Source of the DNA: Planctomycetaceae bacterium
GTDB taxonomy: Bacteria; Planctomycetota; Planctomycetia; Planctomycetales; Planctomycetaceae
Reading direction: 5' to 3'
Length of the DNA stretch: 61,988 bases
Assembly: GCA_019636285.1 (NCBI GenBank)
Contig: JAHBXV010000037.1
Location: 1-61,988, forward strand
Shown here in pieces: positions 16,490 to 27,105 of the stretch. A model generated the notes under the pieces. The model saw only the letters and a list, made by a program, of their open reading frames with translations. It did not search any database and was not told where the DNA came from. Every line of letters begins with the position of its first letter. Positions within the stretch are counted from its first letter, which is position 1. Made by a program: the position numbers and the translations under genes.

Positions 16490-17623
16490 TCAGCGGAAGG
16501 TTTCGCGGTTCGGACAGTATTTGGCGAGCTTCGCGGGATCAATCGTCACTCCCAGGCCGGGGGTCTCCGGGATTTCCAGGAAACCCTCGGAGTCGATCAC
16601 GAAGGGCTCGGTAGTCAGGTCTTCGACGTAGGCGCACGGCGTCAGGTATTCGACAAACCGGGCCACGGGGATTGCTGCCGAGAACTGAAGATCGGCTGCC
16701 AGTCCAATCGCGGTATTCCAGCCGTGCGGCACCACCTGCACATTGTGGTCGAAGGCCAGATCGGCGATCCGCTTTGATTCCGACAGGCCGCCGTTCTTCG
16801 TGCAGTCGGGCTGCAGAATGTCCGCCGCACGACGCTCGATCCAGGGCTGGAACGCCTGCCGCCGCGTGAGGACTTCGCCGGTGGCGATAGGAACCGGCGA
16901 TACCTTCGTCAATTCGGCAAAGCCGTCGATGTCATCGGGCGGGAGCGCTTCCTCGAACCAGACAATGCCGTAATCCGCCAGCATCTGGGCGGTACTTCGT
17001 GCCCAGTTGAGTCCATGGGGCCAGAACTGCTCGCTTCCGCCGGCATCGACCATCAGCTCAATCGAGTCTCCCACGGTCCGGCGGGCCGTCTGAATGAGGA
17101 GTTCGTCGAATTTGCGATCGCGTCGACCAAAGGGCCGCCAGCCCATTTTGATCGCCTTGAAGCCACGGCCGACCGTTTCTTCCAGCGTCCGGGCGAGGCG
17201 ATTGGGCTCGTCGAACAGGATCGACCCGTAGGGCTTGATCCGCGAACGGTAGTTGCCGCCGAGCAGGCGCGAGACGGGTTGCCGACACGCCTGCCCCATG
17301 ATGTCCCACAGGGCAATGTCGATCCCGCTGATGGCGTGCTCGACCGTGCCGCCGCGACCCTGCCAGAACGAAGACTGCCGCAACTTTTCGGAGACGCGCC
17401 ACGGTTCAACAGCCGACTCACCGCGCAGGAGCGGCCATAAGAGTTGCACCGCGCCGGCGACCAGCCGTCCCGAGGTAAAGCAACTGCCGACTCCTTCAAG
17501 GCCCTCGTCAGTTCGGACAAGGACGAGAGTATGCAGGTCTTCGGACGGCGCATGCCCCTGGGGCCAACCGCCATCCACTGTCGCGCCGGTCAGCGGACAG
17601 ACATCGATTTCAACGATCTTCAA
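16490..17623 (-). CDS. Mandelate racemase/muconate lactonizing enzyme family dehydratase
   Basis: A 377-aa enolase-superfamily enzyme. AISGIDIALWDIMGQACRQP leads into the barrel. RGFKAIKMGW carries the K-region, LMVDAGGSE the first metal Asp, WFEEALPPDD and TGEVL the two metal Glu, and VVPHGWNTAIG the catalytic His. The second Lys of a K-x-K motif is not obvious. The layout resembles acid-sugar dehydratases such as galactonate dehydratase. The apparent start is TTG 17623, where the family match (MKIVEIDV) begins. It is upstream of the MFS gene. Confidence 0.82.
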   Translation of the reverse strand: MKIVEIDVCPLTGATVDGGWPQGHAPSEDLHTLVLVRTDEGLEGVGSCFTSGRLVAGAVQLLWPLLRGESAVEPWRVSEKLRQSSFWQGRGGTVEHAISGIDIALWDIMGQACRQPVSRLLGGNYRSRIKPYGSILFDEPNRLARTLEETVGRGFKAIKMGWRPFGRRDRKFDELLIQTARRTVGDSIELMVDAGGSEQFWPHGLNWARSTAQMLADYGIVWFEEALPPDDIDGFAELTKVSPVPIATGEVLTRRQAFQPWIERRAADILQPDCTKNGGLSESKRIADLAFDHNVQVVPHGWNTAIGLAADLQFSAAIPVARFVEYLTPCAYVEDLTTEPFVIDSEGFLEIPETPGLGVTIDPAKLAKYCPNRETFR

Positions 17624-17748
17624 GGCAGCGGCCCCTGGGTGCGGACTTCATTTCTGGTCATCAGCCGCCGCATCTCAATGAGACCGTCGGCGGCAGGGTT
17701 GCCAGATTGTGCCGCATCAACAACCGAAATCAAAGCGCTGGCACCGCC

Positions 17749-17774
17749 GTAGCCGCGACCCACCGGGGAGCGCT
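17749..17774 (+). repeat. 26-bp dispersed repeat, copy B
   Basis: Reads GTAGCCGCGACCC then ACCGGGGAGCGCT. It lies in the 163-base gap between the DUF1501 gene end and the dehydratase start. No pyrimidine tract follows, unlike copies A and D. Confidence 0.75.
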
Positions 17775-17786
17775 CTTCGTTTGTTC

Positions 17787-19211
17787 TTACGCCTTCAGGA
17801 TGTCATGCAGCACATGCGCGTGCTCGACTCCGGTCAAACGAGCGTCGAGCCCCTGGAATTTGAACGTCAAGCGCTGGTGGTCCAGCCCCAACAGGTGCAG
17901 CAGCGTGGCGTGGAAATCGCGCACATGCGCGGGCTTGCTCGCAATGTTGTAGCCAAATTCGCACGTTTCGCCGTACGTGACACCCCCCTGGACACCGCCC
18001 CCCGCGAGCCACATCGAGAAGCAGCGCGGATGATGATCGCGACCGTAGTTGCTGGCGGTCAACTTGCCTTGCGAGTAGTTGGTGCGGCCGAATTCGCCGC
18101 CCCAGACGACGAGCGTGTCGTCGAGCATGCCCCGTTGCTTCAAATCCTTGAGAAGCGCCGCGGCGGGCTGATCGGTCTCGCGGCACTGCGTGGAGATGGC
18201 CGTCGGAAGGCTACCATGCTGATCCCAGCCTTGGTGATACAACTGGATAAACTTTACTCCCCGCTCCGCGAGACGGCGTGCCTGGAGGCAATTGGCGGCG
18301 AACGTGCCGGGCTTTTTGGAGTCCGGACCGTACATCTCGAAAATGTGCTCCGGTTCGCCGGCCAGGTCGGTCGCTTCAGGAACGCTGGCCTGCATGCGGA
18401 AGGCCATCTCGTACTGGTCGATGCGGGCTTCGACCATCGGATCGCCCGTCTCGGCGAATTCGGCTTCGTGCAGCGAGCGTAACTTGTTGAGCAACTGGCC
18501 GCGCGAGGAGCGATCGATTCCGGGTGGGTTGTCGAGATACAGGACCGGTTCTTTCCCGGCCCGAAACTGCACCCCCTGGTGCCGTGTGGGCAGGAACGCG
18601 GAACCCCACAGTCGGGCGTATAGCGGCTGATCTGCTTTGCCGCGTGTGATGAGCACCACGAAGGCGGGAAGATCATCGTTATCAGACCCGAGGCCGTAAT
18701 TAAGCCAGGCACCAATGCTCGGGCGGCCGGCAATCTGCTGTCCCGTCTGAAGCAGCGTGATGGCCGGATCGTGGTTGATGGCTTCCGTGTACATCGACCG
18801 CACGACGGCAATGTCGTCCACCACCTGGGCCGTATGCGGCAACAGGTCCGACACCCACGTGCCGTTCTGGCCATATTGATGAAATTCGGTGAATGATCCC
18901 GCCAACGGGAGAATCGCCTGGTTGGCGGACATGCCCGTCAGCCGCTGGCCCGCTCGCACCGAATCGGGAAGCGGCTGCCCCTGCTTCTCGTTGAGCAGCG
19001 GCTTGTAGTCAAACGTCTCCAACTGAGACGGGCCGCCGCTTTGGAACAGGTAGATTACCCGTTTGGCCCGAGGGGGATGGTGCGGCTGGGCCAGCGCTCC
19101 CGGAGCCGTGAAACCATCTCGTATAAGGAGGTCGGTGAGCGCGATCGCACCCAGCCCCATGCCGGAACGCTGGAGCCAGTCGCGACGATTACAAAGTCCG
19201 GTCATTGTCAT
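17787..19211 (-). CDS. DUF1501 family secreted protein (copy 1)
   Basis: A 474-aa exported protein of the DUF1501 family, which is related in fold to sulfatases and alkaline phosphatases. The N-terminus [19 protein letters not shown] is a twin-arginine signal. Family blocks are [45 protein letters not shown] and [17 protein letters not shown]. The enzymatic role of the family is not established. Its gene lies 25 bases after the PSD1 gene on the same strand, the usual planctomycete pairing. With copy 2 it forms one subtype ([20 protein letters not shown]). Confidence 0.9.
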   Translation of the reverse strand: MTMTGLCNRRDWLQRSGMGLGAIALTDLLIRDGFTAPGALAQPHHPPRAKRVIYLFQSGGPSQLETFDYKPLLNEKQGQPLPDSVRAGQRLTGMSANQAILPLAGSFTEFHQYGQNGTWVSDLLPHTAQVVDDIAVVRSMYTEAINHDPAITLLQTGQQIAGRPSIGAWLNYGLGSDNDDLPAFVVLITRGKADQPLYARLWGSAFLPTRHQGVQFRAGKEPVLYLDNPPGIDRSSRGQLLNKLRSLHEAEFAETGDPMVEARIDQYEMAFRMQASVPEATDLAGEPEHIFEMYGPDSKKPGTFAANCLQARRLAERGVKFIQLYHQGWDQHGSLPTAISTQCRETDQPAAALLKDLKQRGMLDDTLVVWGGEFGRTNYSQGKLTASNYGRDHHPRCFSMWLAGGGVQGGVTYGETCEFGYNIASKPAHVRDFHATLLHLLGLDHQRLTFKFQGLDARLTGVEHAHVLHDILKA

Positions 19212-19236
19212 TTCATCGTATCCAGTCAGGCCGCCG

Positions 19237-22200
19237 TTATCGTTTCATCACGCATTCGTCGTAGCTGAAGAGGGCCAGCACGACCTGGGCCATGGCTGCG
19301 GTTCGCACGCGGTCAATATTTTCCGGATGCGGTGTCTCACCCACTTTCAGAAACGCCTCGGTCGCAGCCGAGTCGTTCGCGAACCGGGCGTGTTGTTCGT
19401 TGTAGATCGCGGTGAGAAGCTCCAGTTGTTGCGGGCTGGGCGTTTTCGCCGTCAATTCGCGAAAGAGGCGAGTGAGGCTGGCGGGGAGATCGTTGGGTTG
19501 CTCGCGAACCAGGTTCGCACCGAGGACTCGCGCCGCTTCAACGAACTGCGGATCGTTGAGCAACACGAGTGCTTGGAGGGGCGACGATGTGCGTTCGCGG
19601 GCGGCGAGGCAGTATTCCCGCGTCGGGGCATCAAACGTCAGCATGGTCGGCGGCGGCGAGGTTCTCCGCCAGAAGGTGTAAAGGCTTCGTCGATAGAGCC
19701 CTTCGCCCGTCGACTGCTGATACTTCTTGCCGGTCCCCGACTCTTCCCAGAGCCCCTCGGGTTGATAGGGATAAACGCTGGGGCCGCCGACTTTGGCGAC
19801 GAGCAATCCGCTGACCGCGAGGGCGTTGTCGCGAAGCTGCTCGGCCGACAAGCGATGCCGTGGTCCACGCGCCAGGAAACTATTGGCCGGATCAGTTTCG
19901 TAGAGGGTGCGATCGGCAGGGACCGACGACTGCCGGTACGTCGCGGAATCCGCGATCAGCCGACACAACTGCTGCACGTCCCAGTTGTGGTCCATGAACC
20001 AGCGGGCCAGCCAGTCGAGGAGTTCCGGATGCGACGGCGGCATGCCCTGGCTGCCAAAGTCCTCCAGGTTGGGAACCAGTCCCCGGCCGAAGAACAGCGC
20101 CCAATAGCGATTCACCGCCACACGAGCCGTCAGCGGGTTGCGATCGTGGACCAACCATTGGGCGTAGCCCAGGCGGTTGCGCGGCAAGTCGTCCGGCAGC
20201 GGAAGAATGCTCGCAGGGACATCGGGAGCCACTTCGTCTCCCGGTGCGTCGTAGGCACCTCGCTTGAGCAGATGAGTCTGTCGTCGCCACGGCAGTTCCT
20301 GCATCGTCATGATCTGCCGCACCGCGCTGACCACCTCGTCTTCGTCGTTCCTCAGCTTCTGCAGCTCAACCGTCGCGTTCTGGAACGTCTCGTTCGAGCG
20401 CGCCAGAGCGTGTTCGAGCCGCGCGGCTTCGTCGGTGGGCAGGTCGACCTCAGCGATCTTCGCGACCTCGAGCGGGGTCAGACAAACGGAGTAGACTTCG
20501 AAGTCATCAACAGCGCCGTTGCGGAAACCGACGTCGCGGAATCGGGCTCCCAGCGCCAGTCGCACGCCTTCAGCATTGGAATCCCCCCACTCGGAACGAT
20601 GCCGGAAATCGCGGAACAGCCGGTCGCGAACGATCTCCGACGAGCGCGGGCGGCCGTTGACGTAGATGGTCAATCCGTCCGCCCGGCTGCTCCCATCGTA
20701 AGTGATGGCGACGTGGGACCACTCGTTGAGCGGCAGGGGCTCGCCGCCACGGGTCTTAATGGCGTTGCCCGGCCAGAAGTGAACGAGCGACACTTCCACG
20801 ACCCCGTTATCCAGCACCAGCGAAAAGCCGCGAAAAGCTGAGTCCTCGGCTGCCTGGGATTGATGGACAACGATCTGCCGGGGCTGATACTCGCCGGGCT
20901 TCACCCAGAGCGAAACCGTGAAGGGGGCAGCCCGACGCAGGACCGGAGCCTCGCGGCAGGCAAACTGGTCATCGCCGCCAAATTCGATTGCGAGTCCGCG
21001 ACGACCTTCGACGGGGCGATAGTCGCCGCTGGGTTTCAGTTCGTCGAATGTTTCGCGAAAGGCGGGCTGCGGGACTTCGACCTGCGGGGCCGCCGCGATG
21101 GGCGTCTCGCTGGCCGCAGCACGAATTTCGCTGACCTTCGCCTCCGCCGCGCGAACCTGTTCGAGGACAGCGAGATGCCGCTGTTCCTGGTCTCCTTCGT
21201 AGAGGAACAACGTAGGCGTGGGAGCGGTCTCGGTGAAGTGCGAATACAGACCATGCTCGTCGATGTTGTTGAGCATCGCGGAGAGCGAATAGTAGTCGCG
21301 CTGCGTGATCGGGTCGTACTTGTGATCGTGACAGCGGGCACACTCGAAGGTTAGTCCTAGGAACGCAGTGCCGTTGGTGCGAACGCGATCGGCCACGTAC
21401 TCGGCTCGAAACTCGGCTTCGATGCTCCCTCCTTCATTCGTCTGGCGATGCAGCCGATTGAAGGCGGTCGCGAGTTTCTGATCGCGCGTCGCATTCGGCA
21501 GCATGTCCCCGGCTGTCTGCCAGACAACGAAATCGCGATACGACAGATTCTGCTGGAATGCGCGAATCACCCAATCCCGCCAAGGCCAGGTGTGCGTGTC
21601 GCGATCGGCCTGGTAGCCGAACGTGTCGGCGAAGCGAGCGACGTCCAGCCAGTCGTTGGCCATGCGCTCGCCATAGGCCGGAGACTGAAAGAGTCGGCGG
21701 AAGACTCTTTCGTCTGCGTCGGCGGACGAATCGGCGAGGTAGGCATCGAGTTCCTCGATGGTGGGAGGCAGGCCTGTCAGATCAAAGGTCACGCGCCGCA
21801 GCCAGAGTTCGCGGCTGGCGGGAGGTGCGGGTGTTACTCCCTCGTCGTTCAGGCGACGCAGGACGAACGCATCGATCGGATTGCGGACCCACGCTGCGGG
21901 GGATCCATCGGCGGGGACATCGACGGTCGCTGGGATCGGAACAAACGCCCAATGGGGCTGATACTCGGCTCCTTCCTGAATCCAGCGTTTCAAGAGTTCC
22001 TTCTCTTTGGCGGTCAGCGGCTTATTGAGTTCGGGGGGCGGCATGACCAACTCGGCGTCGTCCGAGAAGATTCGCTCCACAAGCGAGCTGGCAGCGACAT
22101 CGCCCGGAACGATGACTCCGGCGGAGATGGCGTTGTCACGATGATCCAGCCGCAGGTCGGCCTTGCGCGCGGCGCTGTCCGGCCCATGACAACTGAAGCA

Positions 22201-22308
22201 GCGATCCGACAGCAGGGGGCGAATGTCGCGATTGAACGAGAGGGGTTTTTCCGCCGCAGCGAGGGAAGGGGGCGCGGAGAGCGAAACCAGGACCAAGAAC
22301 CAGCGCAT
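19237..22308 (-). CDS. PSD1-type secreted protein: planctomycete cytochrome C, DUF1549, LamG-like, DUF1553 (copy 1)
   Basis: A 1023-aa exported protein. Signal peptide (residues 1-19) is followed by the planctomycete cytochrome-C domain with haem motif CFSCH at 37-41, then DUF1549 ([20 protein letters not shown]) with a second C-x2-C-H in [13 protein letters not shown] LamG/concanavalin-like domain sits in the middle ([28 protein letters not shown]), then DUF1553 ([20 protein letters not shown]). The function of the family is unproven; electron transfer and carbohydrate breakdown have both been suggested. ATG 22308 begins the signal peptide; earlier in-frame codons give no signal. Paired with the DUF1501 gene downstream. 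Confidence 0.9.
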   Translation of the reverse strand: MRWFLVLVSLSAPPSLAAAEKPLSFNRDIRPLLSDRCFSCHGPDSAARKADLRLDHRDNAISAGVIVPGDVAASSLVERIFSDDAELVMPPPELNKPLTAKEKELLKRWIQEGAEYQPHWAFVPIPATVDVPADGSPAAWVRNPIDAFVLRRLNDEGVTPAPPASRELWLRRVTFDLTGLPPTIEELDAYLADSSADADERVFRRLFQSPAYGERMANDWLDVARFADTFGYQADRDTHTWPWRDWVIRAFQQNLSYRDFVVWQTAGDMLPNATRDQKLATAFNRLHRQTNEGGSIEAEFRAEYVADRVRTNGTAFLGLTFECARCHDHKYDPITQRDYYSLSAMLNNIDEHGLYSHFTETAPTPTLFLYEGDQEQRHLAVLEQVRAAEAKVSEIRAAASETPIAAAPQVEVPQPAFRETFDELKPSGDYRPVEGRRGLAIEFGGDDQFACREAPVLRRAAPFTVSLWVKPGEYQPRQIVVHQSQAAEDSAFRGFSLVLDNGVVEVSLVHFWPGNAIKTRGGEPLPLNEWSHVAITYDGSSRADGLTIYVNGRPRSSEIVRDRLFRDFRHRSEWGDSNAEGVRLALGARFRDVGFRNGAVDDFEVYSVCLTPLEVAKIAEVDLPTDEAARLEHALARSNETFQNATVELQKLRNDEDEVVSAVRQIMTMQELPWRRQTHLLKRGAYDAPGDEVAPDVPASILPLPDDLPRNRLGYAQWLVHDRNPLTARVAVNRYWALFFGRGLVPNLEDFGSQGMPPSHPELLDWLARWFMDHNWDVQQLCRLIADSATYRQSSVPADRTLYETDPANSFLARGPRHRLSAEQLRDNALAVSGLLVAKVGGPSVYPYQPEGLWEESGTGKKYQQSTGEGLYRRSLYTFWRRTSPPPTMLTFDAPTREYCLAARERTSSPLQALVLLNDPQFVEAARVLGANLVREQPNDLPASLTRLFRELTAKTPSPQQLELLTAIYNEQHARFANDSAATEAFLKVGETPHPENIDRVRTAAMAQVVLALFSYDECVMKR

Positions 22309-22467
22309 GGCGGGGAATCCAGGCAGGAGCAAGCGCGAGGAATCAACCCATTCAGTCTCACGGATACGACCAGAATTCGCAAGACGCCGTGTCTTACGAA
22401 TGTTTGAAAGAATGTTGAAGTCTCTCATAACCGTTCGCGGGAGCCTCATTCAGACGCTTCGATTTGT

Positions 22468-22563
22468 TCTCACGGAGCCACGAAGGCACAAAGAAGACAA
22501 GAATGAGTGAGCGGATTGGGCTCTCTCAAGTGACTTTCTCTGTGCCTTTGTGGCTCCGTGAGA
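22468..22563. repeat. Long inverted repeat TCTCACGGAGCCACGAAGGC type
   Basis: The left arm (22468-22495) reads TCTCACGGAGCCACGAAGGC then ACAAAGAA. The right arm (22535-22563) is its complement with two mismatches. They are separated by about 39 bases. It fills the gap between the IMPase gene (ending at 22587) and the PSD1 start (22308). This type of sequence is a common dispersed intergenic repeat in environmental bacteria. Confidence 0.75.
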
Positions 22564-22586
22564 GATCCTGTCTTAAGAAACGCCAA

Positions 22587-23381
22587 TCACGTCGTCGGAT
22601 CGAACCGGCTGATGATTTCCCAGACTGCTTCGTGCAGACTTCCGTTGCTGGCCAGGAGGCTGGTCTTTTCGAGAGGCAAGGGGCTTTTTGTGGCCGTGGT
22701 GACCATGCCGCCGGCTTCTTCGACGATCAATCGACCGGCGGCGAAGTCCCAGGGAGACAACAGGTATTCGAAGAACGCCCCATACTGGCCGCTGGCCACC
22801 GCGCACAGGTCGAGCGCCGCGGAGCCGAATCGCCGGATGCCGTGAATGCGGGCATAGAATAAGTGCCGAACGGCTTCGAGCGTGGCTTCCATCATCTTGC
22901 CGCGATCGTAGTAGAAGCCGACGCCGACAAGCACTTCGTCCAGACGAGTTTGTGGGCCGACGTGAATTGGCATGCCATTGCAAGACGCACCCTGTCCGCG
23001 AGCCGCAGCAAAAAGCTGGTCACGCTCGGGATCGAGCACGACGCCGACGATGGGAACTCCCTGCCGGTAATAGGCGACCGATACCGAGTAGTGCGGCACG
23101 CCGTGCGCGAAGTTGTTGGTCCCATCCAGTGGATCGACAATCCACAAGTCTGCGGCCGAAACCTCGGCGACTTGTTCCTCTTCCCCCAGAATCGCATGGC
23201 CGGGGCAGCGGCGCTGGATGACGGCGGCAATCGCCCGCTCAGCCTCCAGATCGGCGTCGGTCACCAGGTTATGGGTTTCTTTGCCCCAGACATGCGTCCC
23301 CTCGCGAAGGTGCCTGCGAAGAACCTCTCCGGCAGCATGGGCCGCCTCGGTCGCAACCGACAGCCAATCTGTTTCAGACAT
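22587..23381 (-). CDS. Inositol monophosphatase family phosphatase
   Basis: A 264-aa magnesium-dependent phosphatase of the IMPase superfamily. NLVTDADLEAERAI, ILGEEEQ, WIVDPLDGTNNFAHGVP (the metal-binding DPLDGT motif) and SPWDFAAGRLIVEEAGG (second metal site) are all present. The substrate could be inositol phosphate, histidinol phosphate or another sugar phosphate. I chose ATG 23381 because GGGAAG is four bases before it; the longer start at 23405 is possible. It is divergent from the gph-like gene. Confidence 0.88.
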   Translation of the reverse strand: MSETDWLSVATEAAHAAGEVLRRHLREGTHVWGKETHNLVTDADLEAERAIAAVIQRRCPGHAILGEEEQVAEVSAADLWIVDPLDGTNNFAHGVPHYSVSVAYYRQGVPIVGVVLDPERDQLFAAARGQGASCNGMPIHVGPQTRLDEVLVGVGFYYDRGKMMEATLEAVRHLFYARIHGIRRFGSAALDLCAVASGQYGAFFEYLLSPWDFAAGRLIVEEAGGMVTTATKSPLPLEKTSLLASNGSLHEAVWEIISRFDPTT

Positions 23382-23487
23382 CGAGCTTCCCAACAGGTAC
23401 GGCACTTCGAGGATTCATTCATCTCGAACGGAATTGCGAACGAATCGACGCGGCGGCCATGATATCGCCTTTCAGGAGAGAAAGCTG

Positions 23488-24156
23488 ATGCCAGCCCTTG
23501 TTCGCGCCGTGGTCTTCGATCTGGATGGAACACTGCTCGATACGTTGACCGATATCGTCACGGCTGCGAATGCCGTCCTTGCCGAGGCGGGTTTACCGAC
23601 ACATTCTGAAACGGACTTTCGGATGATGATCGGCGAAGGAGTGCGGCGGCTGTTCGAGCAGGCGGTTCCGGAAGACCGTCGGGAGCCATCCTTCCTCGAG
23701 AATTGCGTCACGCGATTCGGCCAGACGTACAGCCGGAGCTGGGATGTCACCACCCGGCCGTATGATGGCATCCCGGAACTGCTGGCCGAGTTGTCGCGGC
23801 GCGGGCTGCCACTCGCCATTCTCTCGAACAAACCGCATGCCTTCACGAATCACTGCATCAAGCGGTATTTCCCGGAGACGGAATTCGCGGTCATCTTCGG
23901 TCAGCGAACCGGCGTTCCACCCAAGCCCGACCCGACGGGGGCCCTGCAACTGGCCGAGCTGCTGAATGTGGCTCCCGGCGAGTGTGCCTATCTGGGCGAT
24001 TCCTGGATCGACATGCACACCGCCGTGGCAGCCGGCATGATTCCGCTGGGAGTCTCCTGGGGCTTTCGTACGGAGAAGGAACTGCGCGACGCGGGAGCCA
24101 AACTCATTCTCGATCAGCCCGACGAGTTGCTCGCCTGGCTCGATTCGAGTTCATAA
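23488..24156 (+). CDS. gph: HAD-superfamily phosphatase, phosphoglycolate phosphatase-like
   Basis: A 222-aa HAD hydrolase. Motif I is VVFDLDGTLLDT with the nucleophile Asp, motif II is ILSNKPH, motif III Lys is in PPKPDP, and motif IV is YLGDSWIDMHTAVAAGM. The cap domain lies between motifs I and II, as in phosphoglycolate phosphatases (Gph). Gph removes phosphoglycolate formed during DNA repair; close homologues act on other small phosphates, so the exact substrate is an inference. ATG 23488 follows AGGAG (23474-23478). Confidence 0.82.
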   Translation: MPALVRAVVFDLDGTLLDTLTDIVTAANAVLAEAGLPTHSETDFRMMIGEGVRRLFEQAVPEDRREPSFLENCVTRFGQTYSRSWDVTTRPYDGIPELLAELSRRGLPLAILSNKPHAFTNHCIKRYFPETEFAVIFGQRTGVPPKPDPTGALQLAELLNVAPGECAYLGDSWIDMHTAVAAGMIPLGVSWGFRTEKELRDAGAKLILDQPDELLAWLDSSS

Positions 24157-24164
24157 GAAGCGTG

Positions 24165-24234
24165 TGCCACTGGCTCTGCCAGTGCATCTTGTCATGACTG
24201 AAAAACTGAAGACACACTGGCAGAGCCAGTGGCA
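24165..24234. repeat. CACTGGC-N3-GCCAGTG double palindrome, copy 1
   Basis: TGCCACTGGCTCTGCCAGTG (24165-24184) and CACTGGCAGAGCCAGTGGCA (24215-24234) are perfect inverted copies with a 30-base loop. Each arm is itself a hairpin (CACTGGC-TCT-GCCAGTG). It lies between convergent gph and lhgO. A second copy is at 53308-53380. Confidence 0.85.
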
Positions 24235-24260
24235 AACGAAAATCAAATCATGACAAAGCA

Positions 24261-25490
24261 CTATGCCGTCGTGGCTTGGCCAGCCGAATGAGTGGGCAGC
24301 CGATCGGCGACAGTATCGACGATCAGATTGCCAATATTGAGTGACGATGTCGCTGCCGGAGAGGGGGCGTTGCAGACGTTGACGACCAGATCGCTTTGCG
24401 TGATGTCGAAGTCATCGACGAGGTTGCCATCGCGTCCCAGCGCCTGGGCGCGGACACCAGCCGGCGCCGGAACAAGATCATCCGACCGGATTTCGGGGAT
24501 CAGCTTGCGCAGGGCCTTCACGAAGGCTGGCTTGCTTAGTGATCGCCAGAACTCGGCCATCCCTGGGCGCCAGTGCCGCCACATGAGCTTCAGGAAACCG
24601 GTGTAGGTCACCGATTCCAGCAGGTCGTAGAAATTGATGCTGGTCTTGTAATAACCCTCGCGCGCGAAGGCCAAGACAGCGTTGGGGCCGCACTCCACGC
24701 CGCCGTGGATCATGCGGGTGAAGTGAACTCCCAGGAACGGAAACTGCGGGTCGGGAACCGGATAAATCAGGCCCCGACAAAGATGCTGAGCCGAGGGCTT
24801 GAGTTCGAAGTATTCCCCTCGGAACGGGACGATCTGCGACTTGGGGCGTGAACCGGTGAGCGAGGCGACGCGGTCGCTGTGAAGGCCCGCGCAGTTGATG
24901 ACCAGTTGTGCTTCGACTTCGCCCGCCTTCGACTCAACGATCATCCGACCGTTGCTTTTGACGAGGCCGTAAACCTTGGCACTGGTCCAGATCCCGCCAC
25001 CGGCTTCCTGTACCCGGCGGGCGAGGTGATCGCAGACCTGGTGATAGTCAACGATCCCCGCCTCCGGGACATGAATGGCGGCTACACCCCGGACATGGGG
25101 TTCGATTTCTTTCAAACGAGCCGCGTCGATCAGTTCGCAGCGGATCTCGTTCTGCTGGCCTCGCTGGTAAATCCGCTCCAGGGCCGGCCGCTCGGAGTCA
25201 TCGGTCGCGACGATCACCTTGCCGCACAGGTCGTAAGGAATCGACTCGCGATCGCAAAACTCCTGCATCGCCAGTTTGCCGGCCCGGCAATTCCGGGCGC
25301 GCAACGACCCCGGCTTATAGTAGATGCCCGAGTGAAGCACCCCCGAATTGTGACCGGTCTGATGCTGGGCGACATTCCGCTCCTTTTCGAGGAGCAGAAC
25401 CCGCGTCGACGGAAACCGTTCCAAGAGGCGATAGGCCGTGGCCAAACCCACGATACCCCCGCCGATGATCGCAACGTCCGTTTGCTGCAT
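24261..25490 (-). CDS. lhgO: L-2-hydroxyglutarate oxidase
   Basis: An FAD-dependent oxidase or dehydrogenase that turns L-2-hydroxyglutarate into 2-oxoglutarate, often linked to the membrane electron chain. The 409-aa protein starts [19 protein letters not shown], followed by the diagnostic [20 protein letters not shown] and [11 protein letters not shown] blocks, and ends in [19 protein letters not shown]. The start at ATG 25490 has GGAAG eight bases before it; a GTG at 25499 is an alternative. It follows the SDR gene region on the same strand and ends facing gph. Confidence 0.9.
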   Translation of the reverse strand: MQQTDVAIIGGGIVGLATAYRLLERFPSTRVLLLEKERNVAQHQTGHNSGVLHSGIYYKPGSLRARNCRAGKLAMQEFCDRESIPYDLCGKVIVATDDSERPALERIYQRGQQNEIRCELIDAARLKEIEPHVRGVAAIHVPEAGIVDYHQVCDHLARRVQEAGGGIWTSAKVYGLVKSNGRMIVESKAGEVEAQLVINCAGLHSDRVASLTGSRPKSQIVPFRGEYFELKPSAQHLCRGLIYPVPDPQFPFLGVHFTRMIHGGVECGPNAVLAFAREGYYKTSINFYDLLESVTYTGFLKLMWRHWRPGMAEFWRSLSKPAFVKALRKLIPEIRSDDLVPAPAGVRAQALGRDGNLVDDFDITQSDLVVNVCNAPSPAATSSLNIGNLIVDTVADRLPTHSAGQATTA

Positions 25491-25548
25491 CCCGGTCACT
25501 TCCGGATTGAAGGATTCACGTCTGGCACGATCGCCGGACGCACTGTCG

Positions 25549-26331
25549 TTACTGCTTGCCTTCCGCCCGGTTCGACCACCAGGGAAGGCTGACGCCGCCG
25601 TCCACCGTGACGGTGCTGCCGGTCATGTAGTCGCAAGCCGGGCTCGCCATGAAATAAATGACGTTGGCAATTTCTTCGGGCGTTCCCAACCGCTTCCAGG
25701 GAAGACTGGCGGCACCCTGTTCCAGTTGTTCTTCGGAGAAAAACTTGCGTTCTCCCGGCGTATCAATCCAGCCGGGGTGCATGAGGTTCACACGAATGCG
25801 CTTCGGGGCCAGTTCAATGGCGGCCGTGCGGGCCATGTGGTCGATGGCCGCTTTCGCCATGTTGTAGGCCATGGCCGTGGGGATGGCGATCACCGCGTGC
25901 GGCGAACTGACGATGACGATCGACCCGCCTTCGCCTTGCTTATCCATCTGCCGGGCGGCGGCCCGCAAGCCGTTGAAGGCCCCCCACATGGTGACGTTGA
26001 TGGTCCGCTCGAACCCGGCGAGTTCGGCGTCCAGCATCAACTGGCGGTCACTGTAGGCGGCGTTCGAAACGAAGAGGTCGAGGCGACCGAACGCAGCGAC
26101 GGTTTTCTCGACGGCGGCATCGACATCTTCACGGCTGGCGACATCCCCCTGGATCGCGATGGCATCGCTTCCCGCGGCACGACAGGCGGCGACCACTTCC
26201 TCGGCATCGTCAGGATGTGATCGATAGTTGACCCCAACCTTGGCCCCCGCCTGGGCAAATCGAATCGCACAGGCGCGGCCAATCCCGCGCGAGGCTCCGG
26301 TCACCAATGCCACTTTCCCAGCCAGTTCCAT
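25549..26331 (-). CDS. Short-chain dehydrogenase/reductase
   Basis: A classical SDR of 260 aa. The cofactor motif is [17 protein letters not shown], the structural NAA is SNAAYSD, and the catalytic Tyr/Lys pair is [12 protein letters not shown]. The C-terminal [18 protein letters not shown] fits the glucose-1-dehydrogenase or 3-oxoacyl-ACP-reductase-like branch. The substrate cannot be told. ATG 26331 begins the Rossmann fold; the longer open frame from 26379 was rejected. It lies 58 bases upstream of lhgO and is probably co-transcribed. Confidence 0.85.
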   Translation of the reverse strand: MELAGKVALVTGASRGIGRACAIRFAQAGAKVGVNYRSHPDDAEEVVAACRAAGSDAIAIQGDVASREDVDAAVEKTVAAFGRLDLFVSNAAYSDRQLMLDAELAGFERTINVTMWGAFNGLRAAARQMDKQGEGGSIVIVSSPHAVIAIPTAMAYNMAKAAIDHMARTAAIELAPKRIRVNLMHPGWIDTPGERKFFSEEQLEQGAASLPWKRLGTPEEIANVIYFMASPACDYMTGSTVTVDGGVSLPWWSNRAEGKQ

Positions 26332-26673
26332 CTTCGCCTGCCCTCGTATGCTGCCCACGCCTGTCCGTTGCAACTCCATCTGTGGGGAACTCTAGCGGCG
26401 TTTGTCGCCAAACGTCAAACCGTCCGCGCTACCCGGCCGCCGTGGAGAATTTTCAACATGCGTCAACGCACGTTGCGACAACGCGACACACGGCACCGCG
26501 CAGCCGGCCGAGAACGGATGCCGCAGTCAAATCGTAAAGTCCGCATTGACAAGATGTTGCACTGACTAATCGCTGAACACCCGACAAGCGGTTTCCGTGT
26601 TTGGCCCACGGCTTGCCTTCCATTCATCGGCCGGACGCAAACGTGACAGCCATGGAGGCTCGCCCTCAGAACT

Positions 26674-27105
26674 ATGGTCGAAACAGAAAGCGGCACGATG
26701 ACGCTGCAGAAGCGATTCAAGCGGATGGAAATCGACGTTCTGGACGACGGAGTTCATGTCTTGCACATGGGCGAAATGGAGATCTGGGACGGAGCCGACC
26801 TCGCGCTGTTTCGCGAAGCGCTGACCCGGCTGATCGAAGTCGATGGTTGCCGTGCCATCTGCGTCGACATGCAATATGTGAAGTACATTCCCAGCGGTTT
26901 CTTCGGCATGCTGTTCGACTGGATGGAAAAGCGCGACGTCGCCTTCTCGCTGACCACCCCCCAGCCGAACGTTCAGCGGATGCTGTGGTTTCAGAAATTC
27001 TTCCGTCGCAACGAAGTCGGCTGGCATGATCTGCTCCGGGAACCCGTCGAAGTCGAAGAGCCACTCACGCTGGCGTTGCAGGCGGCGATTGATATCGACG
27101 ACTGA
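26674..27105 (+). CDS. STAS-like domain protein
   Basis: A 143-aa protein resembling STAS (anti-sigma antagonist) domains: DGVHVLHMGEMEIWDGAD, LTRLIEVDGCRAICVDMQYV, then YIPSGFFGMLFDWMEKRD, where the Ser of IPSG sits at the usual phosphorylation-site position. QRMLWFQKFFRRNE is the typical C-terminal helix. STAS proteins act in partner-switching regulation, but no anti-sigma kinase or phosphatase is beside it. The start is uncertain between 26674 and 26698; neither has a good ribosome-binding site. Confidence 0.7.
   Translation: MVETESGTMTLQKRFKRMEIDVLDDGVHVLHMGEMEIWDGADLALFREALTRLIEVDGCRAICVDMQYVKYIPSGFFGMLFDWMEKRDVAFSLTTPQPNVQRMLWFQKFFRRNEVGWHDLLREPVEVEEPLTLALQAAIDIDD

Noticed and set aside
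19063-20841. 592-aa open frame antisense to the PSD1 gene
   Set aside because: It has no start signal or recognisable domain and mirrors a strong coding gene; long antisense frames are common in high-GC DNA.
21448-22407. 319-aa open frame antisense to the PSD1 N-terminal half
   Set aside because: Shadow of the PSD1 gene; Arg/Gly-rich translation without domain features.
24165-24234. Classical Rho-independent terminator between gph and lhgO
   Set aside because: The hairpins are strong but no T tract follows on either strand, and the sequence recurs at 53308-53380, so it is listed as a repeat.
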